NCBI GenBank assembly: GCA_038235165.1
Contig: JBBSUG010000002.1
Coordinates: 124,001-188,000 of the forward strand
Length of the DNA: 64,000 nucleotides
Reading direction: 5' to 3'
Source of the DNA: GCA-002050365 sp038235165
Lineage (GTDB): Bacteria; Acidobacteriota; Blastocatellia; Pyrinomonadales; Pyrinomonadaceae
In this document: one piece after another, positions 52,576 to 62,691 of the stretch
Position numbering within the stretch: the stretch's first letter is position 1
Layout of the letters: each line of letters begins with the position of its first letter
Notes under the pieces: model-generated
Told to the model about the DNA's origin: nothing
What the model saw: only the letters and a program-made list of their open reading frames with translations
The model's database searches: none
Translations under genes and position numbers: made by a program

Positions 52576-55500
52576 TTAACGGTCAGCGACAAACTCAACA
52601 TCGGAAATATCACTGCTGATCGAACGAGTCTGCGTATTCTGTGCGAACGTAAAGCGTTTCGCCCGCGCCGTAATCACATAACTTTGTCCCGCCGGAACAT
52701 CCGCAAACCGGAAATAGCCGAACGCCGTTGTCCGCGTCGTCCGCGTTTCGCCGCTTGTTCCCGTCATCGTAATCTGCACATTGGTAATTCTGCGTCCGTC
52801 CGCCGTCACCGCTCTGCCGGAAACATTGGCACCCGCCGCCGTCGCTCCGCTGATCGTAATCGTGCCGCCCGTGTAGGTTGGTTGCGTGATCGGGAAATTC
52901 GGGTCAACTGGCGAGGCTTTCCGTCGTGCCGGTTGATCGGTGAATGTAATCGGAACTGTTCCTGCAGAAGCATTCGCCGCCACCGTGAACGTGACCGTGA
53001 CGAGTGTCTTGTTGTTTCCCTCGGCAATCGTTCCGCCGCTGAATGTTGTCACTGAAAAGCCGATTTGACCGGGATTGTTGGCGTTGAAAAGAACATCGCC
53101 GCCGCTGTCGCCGATGACGACATTCGGATTAGTCAGTTTGGTCGAATCAAAAGCGATGCTGAAAGTGTAGCCCGCCTCATTGCCAACGGTATCCACGCGA
53201 ATCGGCACGGTTAAAGTTGTCCCGGCACTGGTGTTCTGCGCGTCAACTCTGAACGCTGCCGGTGCCGCCTGCGGTTTGCCAAAGAGGATAAATTGCGTCT
53301 TTAGGTCGGTCACCTGTGCTAATAGAGCAGTGTCAGCGGGCGGGGCAATCGGCGGCGGATTGGATGGACCGCCCGCTAATTGCAGCGTGTCTAAACCGAG
53401 CGCGTAGCGGCGAGCCTGCACGACATCATCGGAATCAATGTAGCCGTCGCCCAACGTGGTGCGCGGCGAAGCGTCAGCGCGTTGATATTCACCGCCCAAT
53501 CCCGCCGTGTCCAAACCGAGCGCAAACCGGCGAATCTGCTGGATGTCGTCAGAATCAACGAAATGATCGCCGTTCGGACGACCAAAAACATCTGCCTCAT
53601 CGGTTTGGGTGGTTCCGTCCTGCGTTACGACGAATGAAATTCCGTTGACGAGAACTGTTTCGCTGCGCGGATCGGGATTGGAATTTGCCGCGACGGTGTA
53701 ATTGATTGTGCTGCTGCCGATTCCGCTGACACTACTGGGATTGGTCGGCGAGAGACTTAGCCAACCGTTGTAGATGAATCCCGCCGACCAAACGCAACTA
53801 CTGTTAATTGTTAAGTCAAACGAACTGCTGCCGCCGCCGACGGGAAAGTGTCGGCTGGTCGGTGAAATTGAGACAGCACCGCAGGTGGCTTCATCATTTA
53901 GAGTCAGCGAATAAGTGCCGACGGCAGTGCCGAGAAGTGAAGTAGCGAAGATTTTATAAGTCCCGGAAACCGGCAGCGTTAAAAATCCATTATATGCCGG
54001 AACGCGCGGGCTACTACCATTTCCGACAAAATCACCGTTCGGATCGGTCAGATAAAGTTTACCGCTGGACAAAGTTATTGACCGCATCGTGATTGCAATT
54101 TTCTGTCCGGCTGTGCCGTTAAAACTATACTGGTCAACATAACTGGTCGAGCCGCCGATGGTGCAGTCGGAGGTCGTTAGTGCGCCGTTGATGGTTTGGT
54201 TTAGAGCTATCGGAGTATAAGATTGGCAGTTGGTAAAATTACCGCTTTGCGTAATCGTAAAAGTTTTTCCGAGAACGATAATCGCGCCGGTGCGGTCAAC
54301 TCCCGTGGCGTTTGACGCGACGGAATAGGTAAAGCCGTTGCTCAAGTATCCGGTAACGCTGATCCACGAGCGATTACTTGATGCCGTCCAATTACAGCCG
54401 CTCGTTGCTGAAACTCCGACATACGATCCGCTGTCGCCGCCGTAACCGACGCTTCGGCTGGTCGGTGAGATCGCGGTAACGCAATCTCCCTGCTGAGTAA
54501 CGGTAAATGTTTGTCCGCCGACGGTAATCGTGCCGGTGCGGAGCGAAGTCGTATTATTTGCCGCGACGAGGTAACTGACCGAGCCGTCGCCGGTGCCGTT
54601 GGCTCCCGAAGTTACGGGCAGCCAGGAAGGACTATTGCTCGTCGCCGTCCAGCCGCAGTCGCTTTCTGTTGCGTTGACGGGGAATGTTCCACCGCCGCCA
54701 AACCTGCTGAAACTGACCCCCGCCGACGGAATCGAATAGCCGCAAGTTCCGCCGCTCAACTGTCGAAGTGCCGCGTCAATCCTAATGCGCGGTCTGATAA
54801 GATTATTGCGGGAATCAATAATCGGCAGTCCGGTTCCCCTCAGAGCATTCAGGATGGTATCAACCGAAGCGTTCGGAACTCGCTGCTTTAATACTGCCCA
54901 CGCGCCCGCGACGTGCGGTGCCGCCATCGAAGTACCGCTTTTATTTTCGTAGACATTGCCGGGAACTGATGAGTTGATCAATTGTCCGGGCGCGAGCAAA
55001 TCTAAAATTGCCGCGCTGTTCGAGAAATCCGAAACTTTGTCAACGGTCGCGCCGCCGCTTCCATCACCGGTTGATCCGACGCTGACGGCGGTGGAAATGC
55101 AGGCGGGAAAACTGATTCCCGTTGAACGATATGAATTCCCGGAAGAAATCACGGTGGCGATATTGACCGAACGTAAATTTGTAATCGCCGTCGTTTCGGC
55201 GGAATCTTGTGTATCACAGTTAGATGAATAAGTAGTATCACTGCCCAAACTCATATTTACAGCGGCGATATTATATGAAGTTCGCAAAACCATCACCCGT
55301 TCCAATCCTAAAATTTCATCGGATACGAATGCTTTTACGGTGTTGGTTGAAATTTCCTTTGAAAAAACCTGTATTGAAATCACCTTAGCGTCTTTGGCAA
55401 CTCCGCTAAAATTAGCATTAGTGCCGGCGGCGATACCCGCAACGTGCGTCCCGTGATCGCAGCCGGAAATCGTATCAACGCAGTTATATCCCGAACCATT

Positions 55501-56292
55501 AGCAGTTGACTGCGCCACTCCGCCGGGGCAAACACTGGAATAATCAGTAGTGGTCGTTGAATAACAGGCTTCGGAAATGACTTTATTGGTCAAAAATGTG
55601 TGCGCTTTATTGACACCCGTATCAAGAATTGCCACCGTCCATCCGCTGCCCGAATAACCGTTAGCCCAAGCCGTCGGCGCACCGACGAGGGGCACACTTT
55701 CGGCAAGCGTCGGCGCGAGTGCTTCGTCTTCGCTGACCGAAGTGATTTCCGGCAGCGATTTCAAATATTCGAGCGTCGCCGCGTCAACCGTTGCGGCAAA
55801 ATATGGAATAGTTGAAAACTGCTTGACATTTTTCGGGGCAAAAGGCTTGATTTTTTGCAGAACCGATTCCTGTTCCAGTTTGATTTCCGCCCGCTGGTCG
55901 GTAATTAGAGAATGGCTCAAATTGCCGTCTAATTTGAAATCGAATCGAAACCCGATAATCACCGGAACGCTTCCTTCCGCACCGGCTTTGGCGATCAGAT
56001 GGTCTAACTTTTCAACTAACTGCGAGTCTTTTTCCGCTGACAGATACGCGATGTCCAGCTTTTCTTTGTGAGCGTTCACGTCATTCGGCAAATCTGAAAT
56101 TGACGGCGGCAAAACTTCGAGTTTCGGTATGTCGAACAATTCCTGTCCGCTGACGGTTGGCTGCCAAATGAATGCCGCCCCCAAAATACCCGTCGTGATT
56201 AGTAACGCGACTATTAAAGCCGCGCAATTTTTAACGATAGCTTTCAAAATACCACATTTTAGCGATGTCATAAATTTGATTTTTGTCTGCAT
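52576..56292 (-). CDS. Secreted multidomain subtilase with BACON, dockerin and cohesin-like modules
   Basis: This is a 1238-residue exported protein. A signal/membrane segment (about residues 25-45) is followed by an I9-type inhibitor domain (about 105-195) and a subtilase (about 205-505) with the triad D224 (L-D-T-G-V), H280 (D-H-G-T-H-V-A-G) and S455 (G-T-S-M-A-A-P-H). Then come two BACON domains, a PPC-like domain and a third BACON domain (to about 885). A dockerin type I with two D-S-D-D-(I/V) calcium loops (about 895-960) follows. The end is a cohesin-like domain (about 990-1145) and a CarboxypepD-like domain. AGGGGAG precedes the chosen ATG. Domain names rest on motif reading. Confidence 0.82.
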   Translation of the reverse strand: MQTKIKFMTSLKCGILKAIVKNCAALIVALLITTGILGAAFIWQPTVSGQELFDIPKLEVLPPSISDLPNDVNAHKEKLDIAYLSAEKDSQLVEKLDHLIAKAGAEGSVPVIIGFRFDFKLDGNLSHSLITDQRAEIKLEQESVLQKIKPFAPKNVKQFSTIPYFAATVDAATLEYLKSLPEITSVSEDEALAPTLAESVPLVGAPTAWANGYSGSGWTVAILDTGVNKAHTFLTNKVISEACYSTTTTDYSSVCPGGVAQSTANGSGYNCVDTISGCDHGTHVAGIAAGTNANFSGVAKDAKVISIQVFSKEISTNTVKAFVSDEILGLERVMVLRTSYNIAAVNMSLGSDTTYSSNCDTQDSAETTAITNLRSVNIATVISSGNSYRSTGISFPACISTAVSVGSTGDGSGGATVDKVSDFSNSAAILDLLAPGQLINSSVPGNVYENKSGTSMAAPHVAGAWAVLKQRVPNASVDTILNALRGTGLPIIDSRNNLIRPRIRIDAALRQLSGGTCGYSIPSAGVSFSRFGGGGTFPVNATESDCGWTATSNSPSWLPVTSGANGTGDGSVSYLVAANNTTSLRTGTITVGGQTFTVTQQGDCVTAISPTSRSVGYGGDSGSYVGVSATSGCNWTASSNRSWISVTGYLSNGFTYSVASNATGVDRTGAIIVLGKTFTITQSGNFTNCQSYTPIALNQTINGALTTSDCTIGGSTSYVDQYSFNGTAGQKIAITMRSITLSSGKLYLTDPNGDFVGNGSSPRVPAYNGFLTLPVSGTYKIFATSLLGTAVGTYSLTLNDEATCGAVSISPTSRHFPVGGGSSSFDLTINSSCVWSAGFIYNGWLSLSPTNPSSVSGIGSSTINYTVAANSNPDPRSETVLVNGISFVVTQDGTTQTDEADVFGRPNGDHFVDSDDIQQIRRFALGLDTAGLGGEYQRADASPRTTLGDGYIDSDDVVQARRYALGLDTLQLAGGPSNPPPIAPPADTALLAQVTDLKTQFILFGKPQAAPAAFRVDAQNTSAGTTLTVPIRVDTVGNEAGYTFSIAFDSTKLTNPNVVIGDSGGDVLFNANNPGQIGFSVTTFSGGTIAEGNNKTLVTVTFTVAANASAGTVPITFTDQPARRKASPVDPNFPITQPTYTGGTITISGATAAGANVSGRAVTADGRRITNVQITMTGTSGETRTTRTTAFGYFRFADVPAGQSYVITARAKRFTFAQNTQTRSISSDISDVEFVADR

Positions 56293-56366
56293 AAAGCTCC
56301 CCTCTGCCGCCATTCGGCAATCATAAAAATTAGTTTGAAATAGGCATTGTCATCCTCGCCGAACGA

Positions 56367-56846
56367 CTATTTTTTGCCGCCGAAATTGACGGTTGAACCT
56401 GATAATTTTATTTTGCAGCCGACATTGCCCGACACGACGATTTTCAAAATAATTCGGCGTTTGATCGTAACCGGCAAATCCTTGATTTGTCTTTCCGGCG
56501 AACCCTGCGCCGATAAATTGTCATATTTCAATTTCTCGAATTTCGGAGTCAGCAAAGTCCACTGCAATAAGCCGCCCGCATCGGATTTGCTCATCGGCGT
56601 TAAATCCAGCGTCCACGTCAGCGTTCCTTTGTTCACGTCAAAGGCGTAATAGTAAGTATTGTCCTCGCTCAAATTGATCGTGTTCGTTTTGTCAATTTTG
56701 CCGGAAGTCAAAATCGTCGGTTTGTCCGGGTCGGTTGACTGAGCAAAATTCGTTTGCGCTAAAATCATTGTTAAAATGACAACGGATAAAGTTGAAAACA
56801 GATTTGTTAAGCAGAATTTCGACATATTTATCTTTTTTTCTCTCAT
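56367..56846 (-). CDS. Small exported PPC-like protein next to the cysteine-peptidase gene
   Basis: This 159-residue protein has a signal peptide (about residues 10-35, T-N-F-A-Q). An all-beta mature domain (G-K-I-D-K-T-N-T-I-N-L, Y-Y-Y-A-F-D-V) resembles the PPC/pre-peptidase fold. I set the start at the ATG at 56846. An earlier in-frame TTG at 56882 overlaps the stop of the upstream cysteine-peptidase gene. The two are tightly linked and may be functional partners (for example enzyme and exported modulator). Confidence 0.65.
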   Translation of the reverse strand: MREKKINMSKFCLTNLFSTLSVVILTMILAQTNFAQSTDPDKPTILTSGKIDKTNTINLSEDNTYYYAFDVNKGTLTWTLDLTPMSKSDAGGLLQWTLLTPKFEKLKYDNLSAQGSPERQIKDLPVTIKRRIILKIVVSGNVGCKIKLSGSTVNFGGKK

Positions 56847-56878
56847 AATTTTTATACCTTTTAGATTTAAATGTTGAA

Positions 56879-57697
56879 TCAATATTTAAAGCCGATAAAG
56901 CCAAAATAACTATCAAGAAAATCCGTCAGTTTCAGCGTCGCCGGTGCTTTCGGAACCGGATGCAATTCTCCCCAAGTAAAGATGGTCATATTGACTGTCC
57001 GGCTGAGATAATCATCTATTGCTCCTGCATAATTAACTCTCGACGCGAGACACACCCAATGATTCGGAGAAGATTTCAGTCCTGTTTTCCGGTATAGAAT
57101 ATCCGCATGAATCGACAACATCACATTAAATCCGAGGTTGTAACAGCTATCGGCGTACTGCAGGCTTTTTTCATCTTTGGTTTTCATGTCGCCGTAGTCT
57201 TCTATAATTTTTGTGTAGCCCGCTTTTTTCAACCACGGAATCATTTCTTTGCCCCAATTTCCGCCTTCACCACTTGTATCTTGATAATCATAAAACCAAT
57301 TTTCGGAGTCTCGAATGCTTGCTGTCGGTATCCAATCAACAACCGGAACGCCGACCGGAAGATAATTTTTTAAATCTTTTCCGGGTTTTAATTTCCATTT
57401 ACCAAAAGTGGTTTGACCTTTTTCGTAAAGCTCTATAACCATATTGACATATACATCCGGTTGGTCTTTTGCTATTGAATAAACAAGGCTCGCCGGTCCG
57501 CATAAACCCGCTGCCCCCTGATTTATTTTCCATGGATTTTCGACACGTTCTCTCAAACCGGATGCCACTTCTTTCCTATTTATATGAGTAAAGGCGGCTA
57601 CGCCAGACCTGTTTTCAAAGCTGTAAATTGTATCCAGCAGCTTATATTTAGAACCGGATATTTTTGTCGATCTTTGTTGCATTATAAAAGTTTCCAT
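56879..57697 (-). CDS. Putative papain-like cysteine peptidase (unnamed family)
   Basis: This 272-residue protein has no signal peptide. N-Q-G-A-A-G-L-C-G-P-A-S (Cys66, with Gln60 as a possible oxyanion residue) and P-N-H-W-V-C-L-A-S (His213) match the Cys and His boxes of papain-fold and C39-type peptidases. The middle contains V-D-W-I-P-T-A-S-I-R-D-S-E-N-W, which recalls uncharacterised bacterial proteins of this fold. I chose the ATG at 57697, preceded by AGAGGA. Base composition is lower in GC than its neighbours. Proteolysis is not proven; an acyltransferase or amidase using the same fold is possible. Confidence 0.6.
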   Translation of the reverse strand: METFIMQQRSTKISGSKYKLLDTIYSFENRSGVAAFTHINRKEVASGLRERVENPWKINQGAAGLCGPASLVYSIAKDQPDVYVNMVIELYEKGQTTFGKWKLKPGKDLKNYLPVGVPVVDWIPTASIRDSENWFYDYQDTSGEGGNWGKEMIPWLKKAGYTKIIEDYGDMKTKDEKSLQYADSCYNLGFNVMLSIHADILYRKTGLKSSPNHWVCLASRVNYAGAIDDYLSRTVNMTIFTWGELHPVPKAPATLKLTDFLDSYFGFIGFKY

Positions 57698-57957
57698 TTT
57701 TTTCCTCTTCAATATTTATTTAATAAATAATCAACTGCTCTTTTTGACTTACATCTATTTTCAAAATTTTTAACCGAGCGTTTAACTCTGATAAAAGACG
57801 CTTTCGTTTGTCATCAACTCGCGCTACAATACATTTATTATTTGTATCTGCGGCTTTGTCGCACTGTGTTGGTTTTCCGCTCCGTAATCAATTTAATTGA
57901 TAAGTCGCGGCGGTGTCTTCGGATTTAAAATCAAATAATTCTCAATTTAAATTCAAA

Positions 57958-60900
57958 ATGGATAAATCGCGCAGTCAAAAGATTTACGAGTTTGAGGGAT
58001 TCCGCCTCGATGCCGCACATCGCCTTCTTTACAAAAACGGGCGCGAAATTTCGCTGACACCGAAGGTCGTCGAAACGCTGATTGCGCTGGTCGAACATTG
58101 CGGCGAAGTTTTGAGTAAAGACGAATTGATGGGAATTATTTGGGCAGATTCGTTTGTCGAAGAAGGAAATCTGACCCAGAATCTTTATCTTTTGCGAAAG
58201 GTTTTGCAGAAAAAACCGGACGGCACGCCTTTTATCGAAACTCTCAAACGGCGCGGTTATCGCTTTACCGGCGATGTTTTTCGCACTGAAGCGAAATCCG
58301 CGAAACAGATTTCGGCGAGTAAAATCCAATTTCCCGCCGCCGAAAACGACGAAAACCAAACGGCGGAAAATCTCTGGCAAATTATCGGGCGCGAAAAGGA
58401 AATCTCGCAAGTTAAAAATCTGCTGTCGCAAAAAGACGTGCGTCTTGTAACATTGGCGGGAGTTGGCGGCACGGGCAAAACCAGACTTGCTCAGAAACTC
58501 GCGCAGGAGTTGGCAGCGAACTTTGCCGACGGCGTGTTTTTTGTCGAATTGGCGGCGATTACAAATCCCGAATTAGTTGTTTCGACGATTGCCCAAACGC
58601 TCGGAATCAAAGAGGCAGGCGACAAAGCGGTTGCGGAAAATTTGAAAAACTTTTTGCGCGATAAACAAATCCTGCTCGTGATTGATAATTTTGAACAGGT
58701 GATTGATGCCGCGCCAATCGTTGCGGAATTCATTTCTTGTGCCGAAAAGTTAAAAATTTTAGTTACCAGTCGAACGCGGCTGAATTTGAGCGCGGAACGT
58801 GAATTTATCGTTCCGCCGCTCGAATTACCGAACGGAATTTCAAATGTTTCGCTCGACGAATTATCGAAATACGAAGCGATTGAATTATTCGTCAGGCGGG
58901 CGCGAAACGCTAAATCGAATTTTGCTTTGACAAAAGAAAACGCCGAAACAGTGGCGGAAATTTGTCGGCGGCTCGATGGTTTGCCGCTGGCAATCGAACT
59001 GGCGGCGGCGCGGATTAAGATTCTTTCCCCGTCAGCGATTTTGGAAAGACTCGAAAACCAGCTAAATCTGCTGACGGGCGGCGCAAAGGATTTGCCCGAA
59101 CGCCAACAAACAATGCGCGGAACTGTCGAATGGAGTTACGATCTTTTGACCGATGACGAAAAAAACTCATTTCGCTGTCTGGCGGTGTTTGCCAACGGTT
59201 TTACCATCGAAGCGGCGGAAACAATTGTGAATAGCTGGCGGTCATTGGTCAGTAAGGAAGAAATCAGCAATAAAAAATCAGCCGATAATACGCGACCGCC
59301 GATCAATGTCCTCGACGACGTAACTTCACTGCTTGGTCAGAGTCTGCTCGTTTCAAAGGAGCAGCCGGACGGCGGACAGCGTTTTCGGATGCTCGAAGTC
59401 GTCCGCGAATACGCATTCGAACTTTTAGAAAAACACGACGAAGCGAAAGTTGCCCGACGCGCTCACGCAGATTATTTTATCGGACTGCTCAAAGCTGCCG
59501 AGCCGCATTTTTTGAGCGCGGAGTCCCCAAAATGGATCGCTCCGATGCAGGCGAATTTCGATAATATGCGAAACGCGCTCAATTGGCTGTCGAAAAACGA
59601 TGGAGAAACGGCGGCGAGTTTGGCTGGCGTGATTTGTTATTTTTGGAGTCGGAACGGACACACGATTGAAGGAACTGAATGGTTTGAAATCGTCTTGCGA
59701 CAGAGTGCGGAATTTCCTGCCATTCTGCGTATCAAATTGCTGGTCAGTCTCGGCGTACTGAACAGACTTAAAGCCAATTTTCCATCTTCTCAAAATTGCT
59801 ATAAACAGGCGTTAACACTCGCCGCCCAAGAAAATGATCTAGCAAATATAGCGGTAGCAAACAGAGGTCTGGGAGTCAACGCTTATCAGCAGGGCGATTT
59901 TACGGCGGCGCGAAAATATATCGAAGACGGATTGGCAATTAGCCGCCAACTTGACGACCAGCCGGGAATCGCCACTTCACTTAATATAATCGGAGATTTA
60001 GCCCGAACCGAAGGCGATCATCGCCGCGCCCGTCCATGTATCGAAGAAGCGTTAGCGATTTCCAGAAAACTCGGCAAACAACAGGGAATCTGTGACAACG
60101 GCATCTCGCTCGGCTTAATCGCTTATGAAGAAGGTGATTTTGAAAACCAGCAATTATATTTTATCGAAGTTATGGAAACGGCTCGGAAATTGAAGGATGT
60201 AGTCTATACAATATACTGTTTTGACGGTTTCGCGTCGCTCGCCGTCAAAAGCAGGCAATTGAAACGCGCCACCCGTCTGGCAGGTGCTGCACAAAGTCTG
60301 CGCGATTCGTCCGGTCATCGATATGAACCCGTTGAACGTCGTTTCCTCGAAACATATCTCGCCGAACTCAAATCAAAAATAGCCGAAGCCGATTTCTCCG
60401 AACTTTACGAACAAGGGCGAAAACTGGACTTGGAAGAAGCTGTCGCGCTTTGTTCGGAAGAAACCGAGCAAGCAGCCGCACTGTACAAATCCGAAAGCGC
60501 AGTTTCCGAACCGAATTTTTTCAACCCCGCTAATGCTTTTGAAGCCTGCCAGTTGGCGCGTATCTATTTTCAGCAAAGTACGATGCCGACGTATGTAAAA
60601 GCCCGCGAACTTTTGGAAGAAGCGATTCGGCTCGATGCTGATTACGCGCCCGCTTACGTCGCGCTTTCCGAACTTTGTATTAAAGAAGCTATTTATAATT
60701 TATCTTCACTTGCCCTAGGTTTTGACGGCGCGAAAAACGCACTCGAACGTGCCGCCGATTTGAATGCGAATTCGGCGGAATTTTATGCTGCGAAGGGTTT
60801 TTTCGCATTGGTTGCCGATTGGAATTTTGACGAAGCGACGCAGAATTTACACAAATCTCTCGCCATCAATCCGCACTGCGCCTTCGCCAATAATTATCTG

Positions 60901-61509
60901 GGACAGGTTTTTATGTTCCGATGCGAATTTGATAAAGCCGAAACTTATCTGCGGCGGGCGGTGAAAATCGAACCGACTGGTTTATACAATCACGGAATGT
61001 TGATAATCTCTTATTTTCTGGCGCGGAATTATAAAAAATCTCTCGAATTGCTCGACAAATATTTCGCTATCAGTCCGCAATCCGTCGCCTGCGAACAAAT
61101 TCTCTGCTGGAATCTGGAACAGACGGGTAAAGCCGCCGAAGCCGTCGCCAAATACGAAAAACATCTTGACCAACCGTACGGCGTATTTTTTAAAAAATGT
61201 CTCGGTTATGCTTATGCAATCGCCGGTGATGAAGAAAATGCCCGCAAAATCGCCGCTGAAATTGTCGCCGAAAGCCGCGAACATTATATTTCGCCGGTTC
61301 ATTCAGCAATAATTTACGCCGCATTAGGCGAAGCGGACGAAGCCGTTTTACATCTCGAAAATGCTTTCGCCAACCGCGATCCGTGGCTGCTGTGGCTTGC
61401 CGCCGATCCGCGTTTCGACAATTTGCGTGTTGATCCGCGCTTTCAAAAATTGGAAAAATCCATTTTCCTTGAATCCGCCGAAAAGCATCGCTCAAGGGAT
61501 TTGATTTAA
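57958..61509 (+). CDS. CadC/AfsR-like winged-helix, STAND ATPase and TPR regulator
   Basis: This is a 1183-residue cytosolic regulator. An OmpR-type winged helix (about residues 8-108, L-T-P-K-V-V-E-T-L and R-R-G-Y-R-F) binds DNA. A STAND/NB-ARC ATPase follows (about 140-400) with the P-loop G-V-G-G-T-G-K-T and Walker B L-L-V-I-D-N-F-E-Q. An all-helical arm (about 400-525) leads to two TPR blocks (about 535-800 and 870-1170). It probably oligomerises on ATP and a signal and then activates transcription. The start is the ATG at 57958; a GTG 45 bases upstream is less likely. It is divergent from the peptidase gene. Confidence 0.87.
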   Translation: MDKSRSQKIYEFEGFRLDAAHRLLYKNGREISLTPKVVETLIALVEHCGEVLSKDELMGIIWADSFVEEGNLTQNLYLLRKVLQKKPDGTPFIETLKRRGYRFTGDVFRTEAKSAKQISASKIQFPAAENDENQTAENLWQIIGREKEISQVKNLLSQKDVRLVTLAGVGGTGKTRLAQKLAQELAANFADGVFFVELAAITNPELVVSTIAQTLGIKEAGDKAVAENLKNFLRDKQILLVIDNFEQVIDAAPIVAEFISCAEKLKILVTSRTRLNLSAEREFIVPPLELPNGISNVSLDELSKYEAIELFVRRARNAKSNFALTKENAETVAEICRRLDGLPLAIELAAARIKILSPSAILERLENQLNLLTGGAKDLPERQQTMRGTVEWSYDLLTDDEKNSFRCLAVFANGFTIEAAETIVNSWRSLVSKEEISNKKSADNTRPPINVLDDVTSLLGQSLLVSKEQPDGGQRFRMLEVVREYAFELLEKHDEAKVARRAHADYFIGLLKAAEPHFLSAESPKWIAPMQANFDNMRNALNWLSKNDGETAASLAGVICYFWSRNGHTIEGTEWFEIVLRQSAEFPAILRIKLLVSLGVLNRLKANFPSSQNCYKQALTLAAQENDLANIAVANRGLGVNAYQQGDFTAARKYIEDGLAISRQLDDQPGIATSLNIIGDLARTEGDHRRARPCIEEALAISRKLGKQQGICDNGISLGLIAYEEGDFENQQLYFIEVMETARKLKDVVYTIYCFDGFASLAVKSRQLKRATRLAGAAQSLRDSSGHRYEPVERRFLETYLAELKSKIAEADFSELYEQGRKLDLEEAVALCSEETEQAAALYKSESAVSEPNFFNPANAFEACQLARIYFQQSTMPTYVKARELLEEAIRLDADYAPAYVALSELCIKEAIYNLSSLALGFDGAKNALERAADLNANSAEFYAAKGFFALVADWNFDEATQNLHKSLAINPHCAFANNYLGQVFMFRCEFDKAETYLRRAVKIEPTGLYNHGMLIISYFLARNYKKSLELLDKYFAISPQSVACEQILCWNLEQTGKAAEAVAKYEKHLDQPYGVFFKKCLGYAYAIAGDEENARKIAAEIVAESREHYISPVHSAIIYAALGEADEAVLHLENAFANRDPWLLWLAADPRFDNLRVDPRFQKLEKSIFLESAEKHRSRDLI

Positions 61510-61575
61510 ACTTTCCACGCCGCTGACGACTTTAAATGAGAAGGGCAAATAATTTGTTTTCAGGGGTTGCTTGAG

Positions 61576-62673
61576 TCATCGTGAAGAGGCAATCAAAGCG
61601 ATAATTATGACGACGAATAGAATGACAATTGACAAACAGCCAATTTTCAGCCAACTGTACGGACGTTCGCCCTGTACTTCGCCGGTTCTGCCGTTGACGA
61701 CGATTTGGAAAACTTTATTGTTGTAGCGATACGCGCCCGCGTAAACCGGCACGAGCAGATGTTTGAACGTGATACTTGAATAATTGGTGTCAACATTGCC
61801 GACGCGCTGTTCGTCGCCGCCGATGTCTTGGCGCACATCGTCGTAAATGATTTCGGCGGCATCCTGCTTAAATAATTCAAACCCTTCTTCAAGTGTCATC
61901 TGATATGTTTGCGCTTTGTGTCCGGCGAGATACGCGGGTTCATAGGGGACGAGTTCGGCAAAATCCCAGTTCAGTTTTTTGACGTAAGCGGGCAAAAGCG
62001 ATTTGGTCGCGGGAATGTAAAGATCGTCAAAATGTCGGCTGACCGCGCCGGAAGTTCCGTGCCAATTCGTGTAGCGAACCTGCTGCGATTTCCGTTCGCC
62101 GTTTTCTTCATAATATTCCGTTTGGTAATAATATTCGCCGCGCTGTCCGGTGTAGCGGCTGTCGGTGTCGGCATCGAACGTCCAATACGGAATATAAACG
62201 CTGCCGACTTTATCGGGTTGGGCGAGAATTTTTAGATTATTCGGCGCAAACCAGCGCGAATTTATCCAACCTTTGAGTGCGGACGAAGCGATTTGCGAAG
62301 TTACGGAAAAGGGAAGAACGCCTTCGGGCGCGACGAGCGGATCGGCGGATTTCGGTTGGGCGACAATTTTTCCGCCGCAAAAATCACAGCTTCGCGCTGT
62401 TTCAGGCGGCACGAAAGTAACGGTTGCGCCGCACGTTTCACACGAAACCTGCATCGCATTTTCCGCCATCGGCTGCAGCCTGTCGGAATCGGGACGCAAA
62501 AAACTTTGGAAATCGCGCTCGACAATTTCGCCTTCCTTTGCAATCGCTTTTGAAAAATTACAATATGGACAGGTTAGTTGACCGTTTTGCGGATCGAAAA
62601 CCATATTCCCGCCGCATTGGTCGCACAAAAAACGATTGATATTTTCTCCGGCAATTTGCGGATTCTCTTTCAT
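61576..62673 (-). CDS. Zinc-ribbon protein with C-terminal membrane anchor
   Basis: This 365-residue protein has two N-terminal zinc ribbons (C-D-Q-C ... C-P-Y-C at about 17-38 and C-E-T-C ... C-D-F-C at about 80-100). A central beta domain with Y-I-P-Y-W-T-F-D-A follows, and a single C-terminal membrane helix (about 343-363) ends it. Proteins of this layout sometimes co-occur with YbjQ-type genes. Its biochemical role is unknown. It is read immediately downstream of ybjQ with a 21-base-pair hairpin between them. Confidence 0.72.
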   Translation of the reverse strand: MKENPQIAGENINRFLCDQCGGNMVFDPQNGQLTCPYCNFSKAIAKEGEIVERDFQSFLRPDSDRLQPMAENAMQVSCETCGATVTFVPPETARSCDFCGGKIVAQPKSADPLVAPEGVLPFSVTSQIASSALKGWINSRWFAPNNLKILAQPDKVGSVYIPYWTFDADTDSRYTGQRGEYYYQTEYYEENGERKSQQVRYTNWHGTSGAVSRHFDDLYIPATKSLLPAYVKKLNWDFAELVPYEPAYLAGHKAQTYQMTLEEGFELFKQDAAEIIYDDVRQDIGGDEQRVGNVDTNYSSITFKHLLVPVYAGAYRYNNKVFQIVVNGRTGEVQGERPYSWLKIGCLSIVILFVVIIIALIASSR

Positions 62674-62691
62674 ACTCTTTTCAGATGCAAG

